Source: CAMDHY01 sp046156265 (lineage in GTDB: Bacteria > Pseudomonadota > Alphaproteobacteria > Rhizobiales > Segnochrobactraceae). Taken from it: a stretch of 64,000 nucleotides of DNA. Shown here piece by piece: positions 9,871-17,900 of this stretch. A program made the translations under genes and the position numbers. Under the pieces are notes generated by a model. That model was not told where the DNA came from and searched no databases. It saw only the letters and a list, made by a program, of their open reading frames with translations. Location: NCBI RefSeq assembly GCF_046156265.1, contig NZ_JAWDIR010000033.1, forward strand, positions 372,001 to 436,000, written 5' to 3'. The first letter of the stretch is position 1. Each line of letters starts with the position of its first letter.

Positions 9871-10593
9871 ATGCGTCACGCCGTCTACTACGCGCCACGC
9901 GATACCGCGCTGCTCGCCCGCCTCGGCGCCCGCTGGCTCGGCCGCGACGCTGCCGACGGTCGCGCCCTGAAGCAGCCGGAGATCGACGGCCTCAGTGGCC
10001 CGGAGTTCGAGGCGGCCACCGCCTCGGCCCGCCGCTACGGCTTTCACGCCACCCTGAAGCCACCCTTCCGCCTCGCCGACGGGCACACTGCCGCCGCGTT
10101 CGAGGCGGCCGTGGAACGTCTCGCCGCGACGCTGCCGGCCGTGACCATCCCGAGCCTCGAACTCGCCCGCCTCGGCGGCTTCATCGCGCTGGTGCCGTCC
10201 GCGCCCGTGCCGGCCTTGGACGCCCTCGCAGGCCGCGTCGTCGCCGATCTCGACGGCTTCCGGGCGCCACCCACCGCCGACGAGATCGCCCGGCGCCGCC
10301 CCGCCACCCTTTCGCCGCGCGAGCGCGAGATGCTGGAAAAGTGGGGCTACCCCCACGTCTTCGAGGAGTTCCACTTCCACATGACGCTGACCGACGCGCT
10401 GCCGCCGGCCCTCGGCGACCGGCTCGCCGCCGCGGCGGCACGCCATTTCGCGCCCGTGCTCGGCCGGCCGGTGCTGGTCGATGCGCTCACCGTGTTCGTC
10501 GAGCCGCGCCCGGCCTCCCCGTTCCTGATCACCAAGGCGCTGCCGCTCGCCGGCGCCGGTCGCCGCTTCGCCAGCATCGGAGGCGGCGCCTGA
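9871..10593 (+). CDS. DUF1045 phosphonate-metabolism protein, 2H phosphoesterase-like
   Basis: 240-aa cytoplasmic protein of the DUF1045 family, which is regularly found beside phn genes. Two histidine motifs of the 2H phosphoesterase superfamily are visible: FHATLKPPF near residues 58-66 and FHMTLTDAL near residues 169-177. This suggests hydrolysis of a cyclic phosphodiester such as those formed during C-P lyase reactions, but the exact reaction is inferred. Its stop codon shares one base with the phnM start (TGATG), so the two are translationally coupled. SD-like GAGGAGG lies about 10 nt upstream of its ATG. Confidence 0.82.
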   Translation: MRHAVYYAPRDTALLARLGARWLGRDAADGRALKQPEIDGLSGPEFEAATASARRYGFHATLKPPFRLADGHTAAAFEAAVERLAATLPAVTIPSLELARLGGFIALVPSAPVPALDALAGRVVADLDGFRAPPTADEIARRRPATLSPREREMLEKWGYPHVFEEFHFHMTLTDALPPALGDRLAAAAARHFAPVLGRPVLVDALTVFVEPRPASPFLITKALPLAGAGRRFASIGGGA

Positions 10594-11729
10594 TGGACGA
10601 GCAGGTTCTCACCGGCGCTCGCATCGTCCTCGACGACCGTGTTGTCGAGGGAGCCGTGGTCGTGCGCGACGGCGTCATCGTGGCGATCGACGAGGGCCGC
10701 ACGGCTGTCGGCGAGGACCTCGGCGGCGACTATCTGTTGCCGGGCCTGGTCGAGCTCCACACCGACCATCTCGAGAGCCATTTCCGCCCGCGGCCGGGGG
10801 TGCACTGGAACCCGATCGCGGCGCTGCAGTCGCACGACGCCCAGGTGATCGGCGCCGGCATCGTCACGGTCTTCGACGCACTGCGCGCCGGCGACGCCGA
10901 CGAGCGTCCGCTCGGGCGCGACTCGCTGCTGCTCGCCGACGCCATCGCGTCCGCCCGCGCCGACGACCGGCTGAAGGCCGACCACTTCATCCACGTGCGC
11001 TGCGAGATCTCCTCGCAGCAGCTCCTCGCCGACGCCGAGCCGCTGTTCTCGACCGGCGCCGTCCGCCTCGCCTCGCTGATGGACCACACCCCTGGCCAGC
11101 GCCAGTTCGCCCGGCTCGACGCCTACCACCGCTTCTACCCGGAGAATGCCCGCCTCTCGCCGGCCGAGCAGGACGCCTTCGTCGCCGAGCGTCTCGCGGC
11201 TGCCGCCCGCATCGTCGCGGCGAACCGGCCGGCGATCGTGGCGATGGCGCACGCCGGGGGCGCGATCCTCGCCAGCCACGACGACGCGACGCTTGTCCAC
11301 GTCGAGGAGGCGGCGGCCGACGGCATCGCCATCGCCGAGTTCCCGACGACGGTGGAGGCGGCGGCCGCCTCCCGCGCGGCCGGCATGAAGGTGCTGATGG
11401 GTGCGCCGAACGTCGTGCGCGGCGGCTCGCACTCCGGCAACGCCGCCGCTGGCGATCTCGCCCGTGCGGGGCTGCTCGACATCCTGTCCTCGGACTACGT
11501 GCCGTTCTCGCTGATGCAGGCGGTATTCCTGCTGCCGGAGACGGTGCCGGGGATGGACCTCGCGGGCGCCGTCCGCCTCGTCACGCGCGTGCCGGCGGAG
11601 ACGGTTGGATTGAACGACCGCGGCTCGATCGCGCCCGGCCGGCGCGCGGATCTCGTGCGCGTCCGCCACCAGCCTGGAACGGTGCCGGTGGTGCGGGCTG
11701 TGTGGCGCGAGGGCGTGCGCGTCGCCTGA
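10593..11729 (+). CDS. phnM: Alpha-D-ribose 1-methylphosphonate 5-triphosphate diphosphatase
   Basis: Amidohydrolase-superfamily enzyme of the C-P lyase pathway that removes pyrophosphate from the ribosyl phosphonate triphosphate. The 378 aa match the family length. The metal site appears early as LPGLVELHTDHLESHFRPRP, and further typical segments are SLMDHTPGQRQF, GMKVLMGAPNVVRGGSHSGN and ILSSDYVPFSLMQA. The gene overlaps the DUF1045 stop by one base and ends the operon, 4 bp before the convergent xerD stop. No phnG-L genes are visible, so its usual partners must lie elsewhere or be absent. Confidence 0.93.
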   Translation: MDEQVLTGARIVLDDRVVEGAVVVRDGVIVAIDEGRTAVGEDLGGDYLLPGLVELHTDHLESHFRPRPGVHWNPIAALQSHDAQVIGAGIVTVFDALRAGDADERPLGRDSLLLADAIASARADDRLKADHFIHVRCEISSQQLLADAEPLFSTGAVRLASLMDHTPGQRQFARLDAYHRFYPENARLSPAEQDAFVAERLAAAARIVAANRPAIVAMAHAGGAILASHDDATLVHVEEAAADGIAIAEFPTTVEAAAASRAAGMKVLMGAPNVVRGGSHSGNAAAGDLARAGLLDILSSDYVPFSLMQAVFLLPETVPGMDLAGAVRLVTRVPAETVGLNDRGSIAPGRRADLVRVRHQPGTVPVVRAVWREGVRVA

Positions 11730-11733
11730 TTGA

Positions 11734-12684
11734 CTAGCCGGCCCGTCGCGATCGTGCCGATTTCGGTGCCGCCGCGAGGTCCGCGAGTGGGTGGTGCTCG
11801 CCGACGAGGGCGGTCAGTCGCTCGTCGAGTACGTGGGTGTAGATCTCCGTCGTGGCGATGTCGGCGTGGCCGAGCAGCGCCTGCAGCGAGCGGAGATCGG
11901 CGCCGCCGGCGAGCAGGTGGCTCGCAAAAGCGTGGCGCAGCACGTGCGGCGACACCCGCGCCGCCGGGATGCCGGCGAGCGCCGCGATGCGCTTCAGGTC
12001 GCGGGCGAAGGCCTGGCGGGTGAGGTGGCCGCTCTCGCCGTGCGAGGGAAACAGCCACCGCCCCGCCTTGCCGCCGGCGAGAACGCGGAATGCCATGATC
12101 GCCGCCTTCGAGCGCGGGCTGAGCGGCACCATGCGTTCGCGGCCGCCCTTGCCGCGCACCACCAGCGCCTCGAGCCCCGGCCGCGCCGCCGCCGCCGGCA
12201 GTGCCACGAGCTCCGACACGCGCAGGCCCGTGGCGTAGGCCGTCTCGACGAGGGCGACCAGCCGCGCTGCCCTGAGCCGCGCCACCGGCGTGGTGTCCTC
12301 GGCCACCGCCTGTTCGCCGGCAGCGGCGAGGATGGCGCGCATCTCGCTCTCCGACAGCAGCTTCGGCAGGGGGCGACGGCGCTTCGGGCTGTCGATCGGT
12401 CCGGTCGGGTCGTCTGTGCGCACACCCTCGGCGAACAGGAAGCGGTGGAAGCGGCGCAGCGCCGACAGCCGCCGGGCCTGCGAGGTGGCGGCGAAGCCAC
12501 GGTCGTTGAGGTCGGCGAGGTAGGCGCGCACGTCGTCGGCGCTCGCGCCCGAAACCGAAGCGTCGGCAAGGAAGCGGGCGAAGTCCTCGAGGTCGCGGCG
12601 ATAGGCGTCGAGCGTGTTCTTCGCCGCGCCGCGCTCGGCCGACATCATCTCCAGGAAGCTCTCGATCAGATGGCCGTCGCGCAC
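11734..12684 (-). CDS. xerD: Tyrosine recombinase XerD
   Basis: Site-specific recombinase that, with XerC, resolves chromosome dimers at dif. I use GTG 12684 (316 aa), preceded by AGAGGA with 9-nt spacing. The longer frame upstream does not match the family. The N-terminal SAM-like DNA-binding domain is residues 1-110. Catalytic residues are present: Arg in ATGLRVSELVAL, Lys in VRGKGGRERMVPL, HxxR in HVLRHAFASHLL, His in LLGHADI and Tyr in TEIYTHV. The neighbourhood shows no integrase-linked element or attachment site, so this is the housekeeping recombinase rather than a phage integrase. Confidence 0.93.
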   Translation of the reverse strand: MRDGHLIESFLEMMSAERGAAKNTLDAYRRDLEDFARFLADASVSGASADDVRAYLADLNDRGFAATSQARRLSALRRFHRFLFAEGVRTDDPTGPIDSPKRRRPLPKLLSESEMRAILAAAGEQAVAEDTTPVARLRAARLVALVETAYATGLRVSELVALPAAAARPGLEALVVRGKGGRERMVPLSPRSKAAIMAFRVLAGGKAGRWLFPSHGESGHLTRQAFARDLKRIAALAGIPAARVSPHVLRHAFASHLLAGGADLRSLQALLGHADIATTEIYTHVLDERLTALVGEHHPLADLAAAPKSARSRRAG

Positions 12685-12830
12685 GCGGGTGGTTCCTCTC
12701 GCCTTCACAGAGCATGGCTGCTTTCCGGTCAACGAGGCGTTGCCGAAACGCGATGTCGTGCTACCTTTTTGACAGGCTGGGCTGACGGCGCCGCCAAATC
12801 GCCGGCGCCCGCTTCTGGAGGAGGATCGAC

Positions 12831-13001
12831 ATGACCCGACTGACCGCCCCTCTCGCCGCCCTCGCATTGCTCGCCGCGGCGTCCGTGCCGGCCGTCGCCT
12901 GCCCCTACGGCAAGGCCGAGACCACCGCGTCCGGCCCCACGATGCCGATCACCACGGCGCAGGGCCCGATGACGCCGGTGCCGACCACCACTGCGCAGTA
13001 A
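12831..13001 (+). CDS. Small exported protein or lipoprotein, 56 aa, unknown
   Basis: The short frame MTRLTAPLAALALLAAASVP continues AVACPYGKAE and ends in a Pro/Thr/Met-rich tail (PMTPVPTTTAQ). A strong GGAGGAGG precedes the ATG by 6-7 nt, and a strong intrinsic terminator follows 40 bp after the stop. The N-terminus is a signal peptide; AVAC could be a lipobox or a signal peptidase I site. A TTGACA sits at 12769-12774. With RBS, signal peptide and terminator it looks like a real monocistronic gene. I do not recognise a family. Confidence 0.65.
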   Translation: MTRLTAPLAALALLAAASVPAVACPYGKAETTASGPTMPITTAQGPMTPVPTTTAQ

Positions 13002-13040
13002 TCTCTTCGCCGCCGCTCTGCGGCGGCGTGAGACGAGAGC

Positions 13041-13075
13041 GCCCGCCCGGTCCTCACCGGGCGGGCGTTTTGCTT
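13041..13075 (+). terminator. Rho-independent terminator after the 56-aa gene
   Basis: Ten-bp perfect stem (GCCCGCCCGG/CCGGGCGGGC) with loop TCCTCA, followed by GTTTTGCTTT. The rest of the 239-bp gap to the next gene shows nothing else. Confidence 0.85.
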
Positions 13076-13240
13076 TCTCTGCAGCGACGCGCGACGCCTG
13101 CGTGACCCGCGGACCCTCCCGGCGCCCTCCGCCGATGACCGCGACGTGACTTGCCGTGAGCGGCAGGCGAAGCGGAGAGTGACGGCAACGAACGGCGAAG
13201 CCGTCGCCGGATCGAGGGAGGCGTCGAGGGGAGGCCGACA

Positions 13241-13819
13241 ATGATCGCGATCGTGCGGACGAGAATGGCGGTGGGGCTGCTGGCCGCCACCGGCCTGTGC
13301 AGCGTCACCGGGACAGCACTGGCAGACGGCCACTGCGCCCCGCAGCCCTACTGGCAATATGTCGGGTCGGCGGCGACGTCGTTCGAGCGCAATGCCCGCT
13401 TCGAGCTCGGCAACGGCTCGGTGCGCCAGGTCTCCAACGATCTTACCGTCTTCACCTGGTCGTGGCGCGACGACGGACTGCGCACCTGCACCAACCTGTC
13501 GCCGGCGACGCTGACGGACGGCACCTCGAACACCATCGTCCTCGGCGAGCGCTGCACGGAGACGCCGATCCCGCCGGAGAACCTCGAGCATTCCTGCATC
13601 GGCGACGTCACGGCGGCGACGGCGGCGGGCGAGCGGCCGTTCGCCTACTCCTCACTGTCCTATTCCTCGCTCGCCTATGACGGCGAGGAGGTGGTGGCGA
13701 GCTACGTCACCACCTGCGTCGCCAAGATGGCGATCAAGGACCCGAGGAAGCCCGCTCTCACCCAGCGCGCGCCGGACGTGGAGTGCCTGCGCGAACAGAT
13801 CTGGCCGGACGCGAAGTAG
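13241..13819 (+). CDS. Exported protein of unknown function with a DGTSNTI motif
   Basis: 192 aa, ATG preceded by GGGGAGG at 8-nt spacing. An N-terminal signal peptide ends near TALA|DG. The mature protein has at least six cysteines (for example GHCAPQP, LRTCTN, GERCTET, HSCIGD, TTCVAK, VECLRE), which suggests disulfide bonds in the periplasm. The segment LTDGTSNTIVLGE recalls the conserved C-terminal signature of planctomycete DUF1559 pseudopilin-like proteins, but here it is mid-protein and there is no prepilin peptidase motif. It converges on gcrA with 35 bp between stops. Function unknown. Confidence 0.7.
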   Translation: MIAIVRTRMAVGLLAATGLCSVTGTALADGHCAPQPYWQYVGSAATSFERNARFELGNGSVRQVSNDLTVFTWSWRDDGLRTCTNLSPATLTDGTSNTIVLGERCTETPIPPENLEHSCIGDVTAATAAGERPFAYSSLSYSSLAYDGEEVVASYVTTCVAKMAIKDPRKPALTQRAPDVECLREQIWPDAK

Positions 13820-13854
13820 CTTCCGGCCGGACCGTCCGGGCGTGTGATCAAAGA

Positions 13855-14370
13855 TCAGTGATCGCGGTTGTGGCCGCGGTCGCGGCGGCGCTCGGCCGGC
13901 TGGTAGGCGATGCGGGCGTGCGTCGTGCAGTAGGGCACGCCGGTGTCCGAGCGCCGGCCGCAGAAGGTGAAGCCTTCGCTGCCGGGATCGCCGATCGGCC
14001 AGCGGCAGGTCTGCTCGGTCAGCATCATGATGGTGACGCGCTGGCCGATCGAGACCACCTCGCCCATCGGCTCGGGCTCCGGCCGCGTCGCCACCACATA
14101 GGCGGGCTCGGCCGTGGCGAGCGCCGTGTTGCCGACGGCCGCGACCGTCGGGCGCGTGCTGCGGCGGACCATCGGCGCGGGCTTCGGCTTGTGGGCCGGC
14201 GCCATCGAGGGCTGGCCGGTGCGGGCGCGGCCGGAGAGGCCCAGCCGGTGGATCTTGCCGATCACGGCGTTGCGCGTCACCTCGCCGAGGGAGGCGGCGA
14301 TCTGGCTGGCGCTGAGGCCGTCCGTCCACAGGCGCTTCAGCGTATCGACCCGCTCGTCGGTCCAGGACAT
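13855..14370 (-). CDS. gcrA: GcrA cell-cycle regulator
   Basis: DNA-binding transcription factor that, in Caulobacter and relatives, binds sigma-70 holoenzyme and activates promoters carrying CcrM-methylated GANTC. The protein has 171 aa. The N-terminal helix-turn-helix, starting MSWTDERVDTLKRLWTDG, contains SASQIAASLGEVTRNAVIGK. A flexible Pro/Lys-rich linker follows, then the sigma-interacting C-terminal domain with cysteines in TCRWPIGDP, FTFCGRR and PYCTTHA. The ATG at 14370 has GGATGAGG upstream. The 5' region holds four GANTC sites and an 18-bp palindrome. Confidence 0.95.
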   Translation of the reverse strand: MSWTDERVDTLKRLWTDGLSASQIAASLGEVTRNAVIGKIHRLGLSGRARTGQPSMAPAHKPKPAPMVRRSTRPTVAAVGNTALATAEPAYVVATRPEPEPMGEVVSIGQRVTIMMLTEQTCRWPIGDPGSEGFTFCGRRSDTGVPYCTTHARIAYQPAERRRDRGHNRDH

Positions 14371-14398
14371 GTCGCCTCATCCTTCCGTATCGAAACCG

Positions 14399-14542
14399 GA
14401 CTCCGAATCCGAGAGCGCCGGGCGACGGGAGCCCGCCTGACGCTACAGGGGTGGTGTCGGGAACTTTCGAGTGCGACGGACACGATATGTCGTGTCGGTA
14501 CGCCCGGACGCTACAATATGCCGTGACTCTCTGACAAGAGTC
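14399..14542. promoter_or_regulatory. gcrA upstream region: four GANTC sites and an 18-bp palindrome
   Basis: GANTC sites lie at 14399, 14405, 14525 and 14538. Between them, GACACGATATGTCGTGTC (14479-14496) is a perfect inverted repeat with 7-bp arms around TATG. The gap upstream of gcrA, whose neighbour S4 gene ends at 14605, is thus a probable methylation-sensitive control region. The exact promoter could not be fixed by eye. Confidence 0.5.
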
Positions 14543-14604
14543 GGCGGCCGCCTGTGACGGCGTGAAGGGGGTTTTCCCCAGCGAAGGTCAGTTTGACGAG
14601 CGGC

Positions 14605-14916
14605 TCACTCGCCTTCGTCGCCGCCGTCGGCGTCGTCCCCGCTCGGCGGTGCCGGCGAGCGGTCGAGGGCGAGCCCCGCAACGGACTTGGCGTCGCCCCG
14701 GCGCTCGGCGAAGCCGATCACCTCCAGCACCCGCACGCGGCTTCCGACGACGACGGTGAGGACATCGCCAAGACGCACCAGCCGGTCGGCGCTGGTGACG
14801 CGGTCGCGGTTGACCCGCACCTTGCCCGCCTCGACGAGCGCCTTGGCCAGGGGCCGTGTCTTCACCACGCGGGCGAACCACAGCCACTTGTCGAGACGCT
14901 GCGCCGCGATGGTCAT
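14605..14916 (-). CDS. S4-domain RNA-binding protein, HslR-like
   Basis: Small cytoplasmic RNA-binding protein, 103 aa, of the heat-shock protein 15 type that recognises stalled 50S subunits. The S4 fold covers residues 5-70: QRLDKWLWFARVVKTRPLAK, then VRVNRDRVTSADRLVRLGD. The C-terminal tail is acidic (SGDDADGGDEGE). ATG 14916 was chosen; a TTG at 14937 would add seven residues. It follows the helicase by 44 bp on the same strand and is likely cotranscribed with it, a pairing common in Rhizobiales. Confidence 0.88.
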   Translation of the reverse strand: MTIAAQRLDKWLWFARVVKTRPLAKALVEAGKVRVNRDRVTSADRLVRLGDVLTVVVGSRVRVLEVIGFAERRGDAKSVAGLALDRSPAPPSGDDADGGDEGE

Positions 14917-14960
14917 GAGGCGAGCATCACGGCGCAACGGTCACGGGGCGCGGCGGCGGG

Positions 14961-17900
14961 TCACCGCTCCTTCGCCCGCCGCTCGAGATCGGCCTTCAGC
15001 GCCGCGAGCGCGGCAAAGGGCGAGTTCGGATCGGGCTGGCGGCCGCGGCCAGTGTCGCGGGGGCGGTCGTCGCGGGGGCGATCCTCGCGCGGCCGGTCGT
15101 TCCTCGGGCGGTCCTCACGGGGGCGGTCGTCGCGCGGGCGGTCACCGCGCGGACGATCGTCGCGCGCCCGCTGACCCTCGGGCCGATCGCCGCCGGGACG
15201 GCCACCACTGCGGCCCTCGGCCGGACGGCCCTGGCCCTGCGGCGGGCGTCCACGGCGGTCGTCGCCGCGCGGACGGTCGGGACGGCGGTCCGGGCGCGCC
15301 TCGCCGGCGGCCGGTGCCTCGCCGGGGGCGCCAGTGGCGGCCGGGGCGTTCTCGGCCCGGCGCGGGCCGCGGTCGCCGCGGCGCTCGCCACTCCGGTCAG
15401 CCTGACGGTCGCGGTTGCCACGGTGGCGCGGCTCGCCGCGCCGCTCGGGACGGCCGGGGCGCCAGACCTCGACCAGGACGGGCTCGGCAGCGGCGTCGGC
15501 CGCGACCGGCTCGCCGTCGGACGTCTCGGAGACAGCCGCGGCCTCGGCGGAAGCCACGGCTTCGGCGGAAGTGGTTTCCTCGGAGACTGCGACGTCCGCA
15601 GCTGCAGCGGTTTCTTCAGACGCGTCAGTGACTTCGGACGCCGATGTCGCTTCGGACGCGGGTACTTCGACGGCAGTGTCGACCGGAGCGGCGACCGCTT
15701 CGGTGGAAGTCGTGGCGTCGTCTGGCTCGACCTTCGGCTCGAACTCCTCCGAAGCGGCCTCCATCTGGGCGGCTTCCGACAGGTCGCCGTCTCCCTCAGC
15801 GGCTTCCGCGGCCTCGGCGACCGGGCCCTCGGCGCTCTCAGTCGCCACCGGCGGCTCGCGGTCTTGCTCGGGCGTGGCCGACGCTTCGATCGCATCCGCC
15901 GCCTCGGTGCCGACGTCGTCCGGAGTGGCGGTCTCGGCCTCCGTTGCGGCGGTATCGAAGGTCGCCGCGGTCGCGGCATCCGCGTCGACGGCCTCCGGCG
16001 CGACGGCGGCATCCGCCGTCGACGGCGTCGCCGCCGGGGTCTCCGGCGCGCGCACGGGCAGCGGGCGGCGGTCCATGCGGTAGCCGAGGCCGCGCAGGAT
16101 GGAGGCGAAGTCCTCGCCCGAGCAGCCGACCAGCGACGTCATCCGCACGGTCGCCATGAAGCCGCCGGCCGGGTGGGCGCCGTCGGGCATCGGCCCGGCC
16201 TCGGGACCCGGCCGCCAGGCGAGGATCGGCCGGATGAGGTCGGCGAGGCGCTCGAGGATGTCGATGCGCACCGCGCGGCCGCCGCAGGCCTTGAAGCCGC
16301 AGACGCGGTAGAGGTCGACCGGCACCGCCGGGTCGACCGGGATAGAGGTGCGTCCGGATGCGGAAAGCTGCGGCACCTCCAGCAGGCCCGGCACGTCGAG
16401 GCTCGCGTGCTTCAGCGCCCAGAGCTCGGCGAGCAGCCGGCTCGGCGCCGGCTTCAGGAGCGCCGGCACGAACAGGTGATAGGCGCCGAAGCGCACGCCG
16501 AGCGAGCGCAGGCCCGCCCGCGCCGCCTGGTCGAGGCCCTTGATGTCCTCGGCGATCGCCGGACGCTCGACGACGCCGAGCGCCTCGGCGATGCGGAAGG
16601 CGATGCCGCGCGGCAGGCCGGGCAGCTCGGTGGCGTTGCGCAGGTCGATGAGCGGCTTCAGCAGCGTCTCGACCTGGGTCTTCAGCCAGGTGCCGAGCCG
16701 CGTCTGCACCTTCTCGCGCGACGCGCCGGTGAGCTGGTCGTCGGCGAGGACGACGAAGCCGGGCGTCAGCACGTCGTCGCCGGGAATGAGCTTGGCCACC
16801 GGCTCGCCGAGCCAGCGGATCGCCCCGTCGGCGGCGAGCACCAGGTCGCTGTCGGCGGCACGGCCGAGGCGGTCGGCGCGCGCGTCGATCTCGCCCGCGA
16901 GCGCCTTGGCGGCGGCACTGCGCAGTGCCTTGACCTCCGGGCCATCGCCGCCGCCACCACCGGTGTCGGCGACGAAGCGGAAGCCGGCGAGGCGTCCGAC
17001 GTGCTGGCCCTCGACGGAGACATCTCCCGCCGGCGTGATCTCCGCTTCGAGCATCGCGTTTTCTCTCAGGCGTTTCATCAGGACGCTCGTTCGCCGGTCG
17101 ACGAAGCGGCGGGTCAGCCGTTCGTGGAGGGCGTCGGAGAGTCGATCCTCGACATCTCGTGTGACACCGCGCCAGTGCGCGGGATCGGCGAGCCAATCTC
17201 CACGATTGGCGACATAAGTCCATGTCCGAACGTGCGCGATCCGGTTGGAAAGCGCATCGATGTCGCCGTCGGTGCGGTCGGACTGGTCGACCTGACGGGC
17301 GAACCAGTCGTCCGGTATCCTACCCGATCGGGCGATGAAGCCGTAGAGGGCGAGGACGAGATCGGCATGGTTGGCCGGTGCGATGCGCCGGTAGTCGGGC
17401 ACCTGGCAGACGTCCCAGAGCAGCGAGACGCGGGCCCGCGTCGAGGCGAGCGCCCGGATATCCGGGTCGCGGGCGGCATAGTCGAGGCTGACGGAATCCT
17501 CGGCCTGGGGGGCCCGCGTCAGGCCCTCCTGGCGCGGCGGCTCGTCGAGCGAGCGGCGGAGCGCGTCGAGGGAGGCGAAGTCGAGATCGGGATTGCGCCA
17601 CTGCAGCACCCTGAGCGACTGGAAGCGGTGGCTCTCCAGCGCCTCGACCATCTCGTTGTCGAAGGGGGCGACGCGGCCGGTGACCCCGAAGGTGCCGTCG
17701 CGCATGTGGCGGCCGGCGCGCCCGGCGATCTGGCCGAGCTCGGCGGCGTTGAGGGCGCGGTACTGGTAGCCGTCGAACTTGCGGTCGCCGGCGAAGGCAA
17801 CGTGGTCGACATCGAGGTTGAGGCCCATGCCGATCGCGTCGGTGGCGACGAGGAACTCGACGTCGCCCGCCTGGAACAGCTCGACCTGGGCGTTGCGGGT

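Noticed and set aside
7983..11729. 1248-codon frame upstream of and including PhnM
   Set aside because: Only its last 378 codons match PhnM; the earlier part overlaps phnF, the transporter and DUF1045 in other frames.
11734..12684. Phage or island integrase
   Set aside because: The recombinase is a typical XerD by length and motifs, and there is no tRNA, attachment repeat or phage gene next to it.
15054..15161. CRISPR-like repeat
   Set aside because: The 15-bp units are contiguous and in frame in the helicase gene; no spacers.
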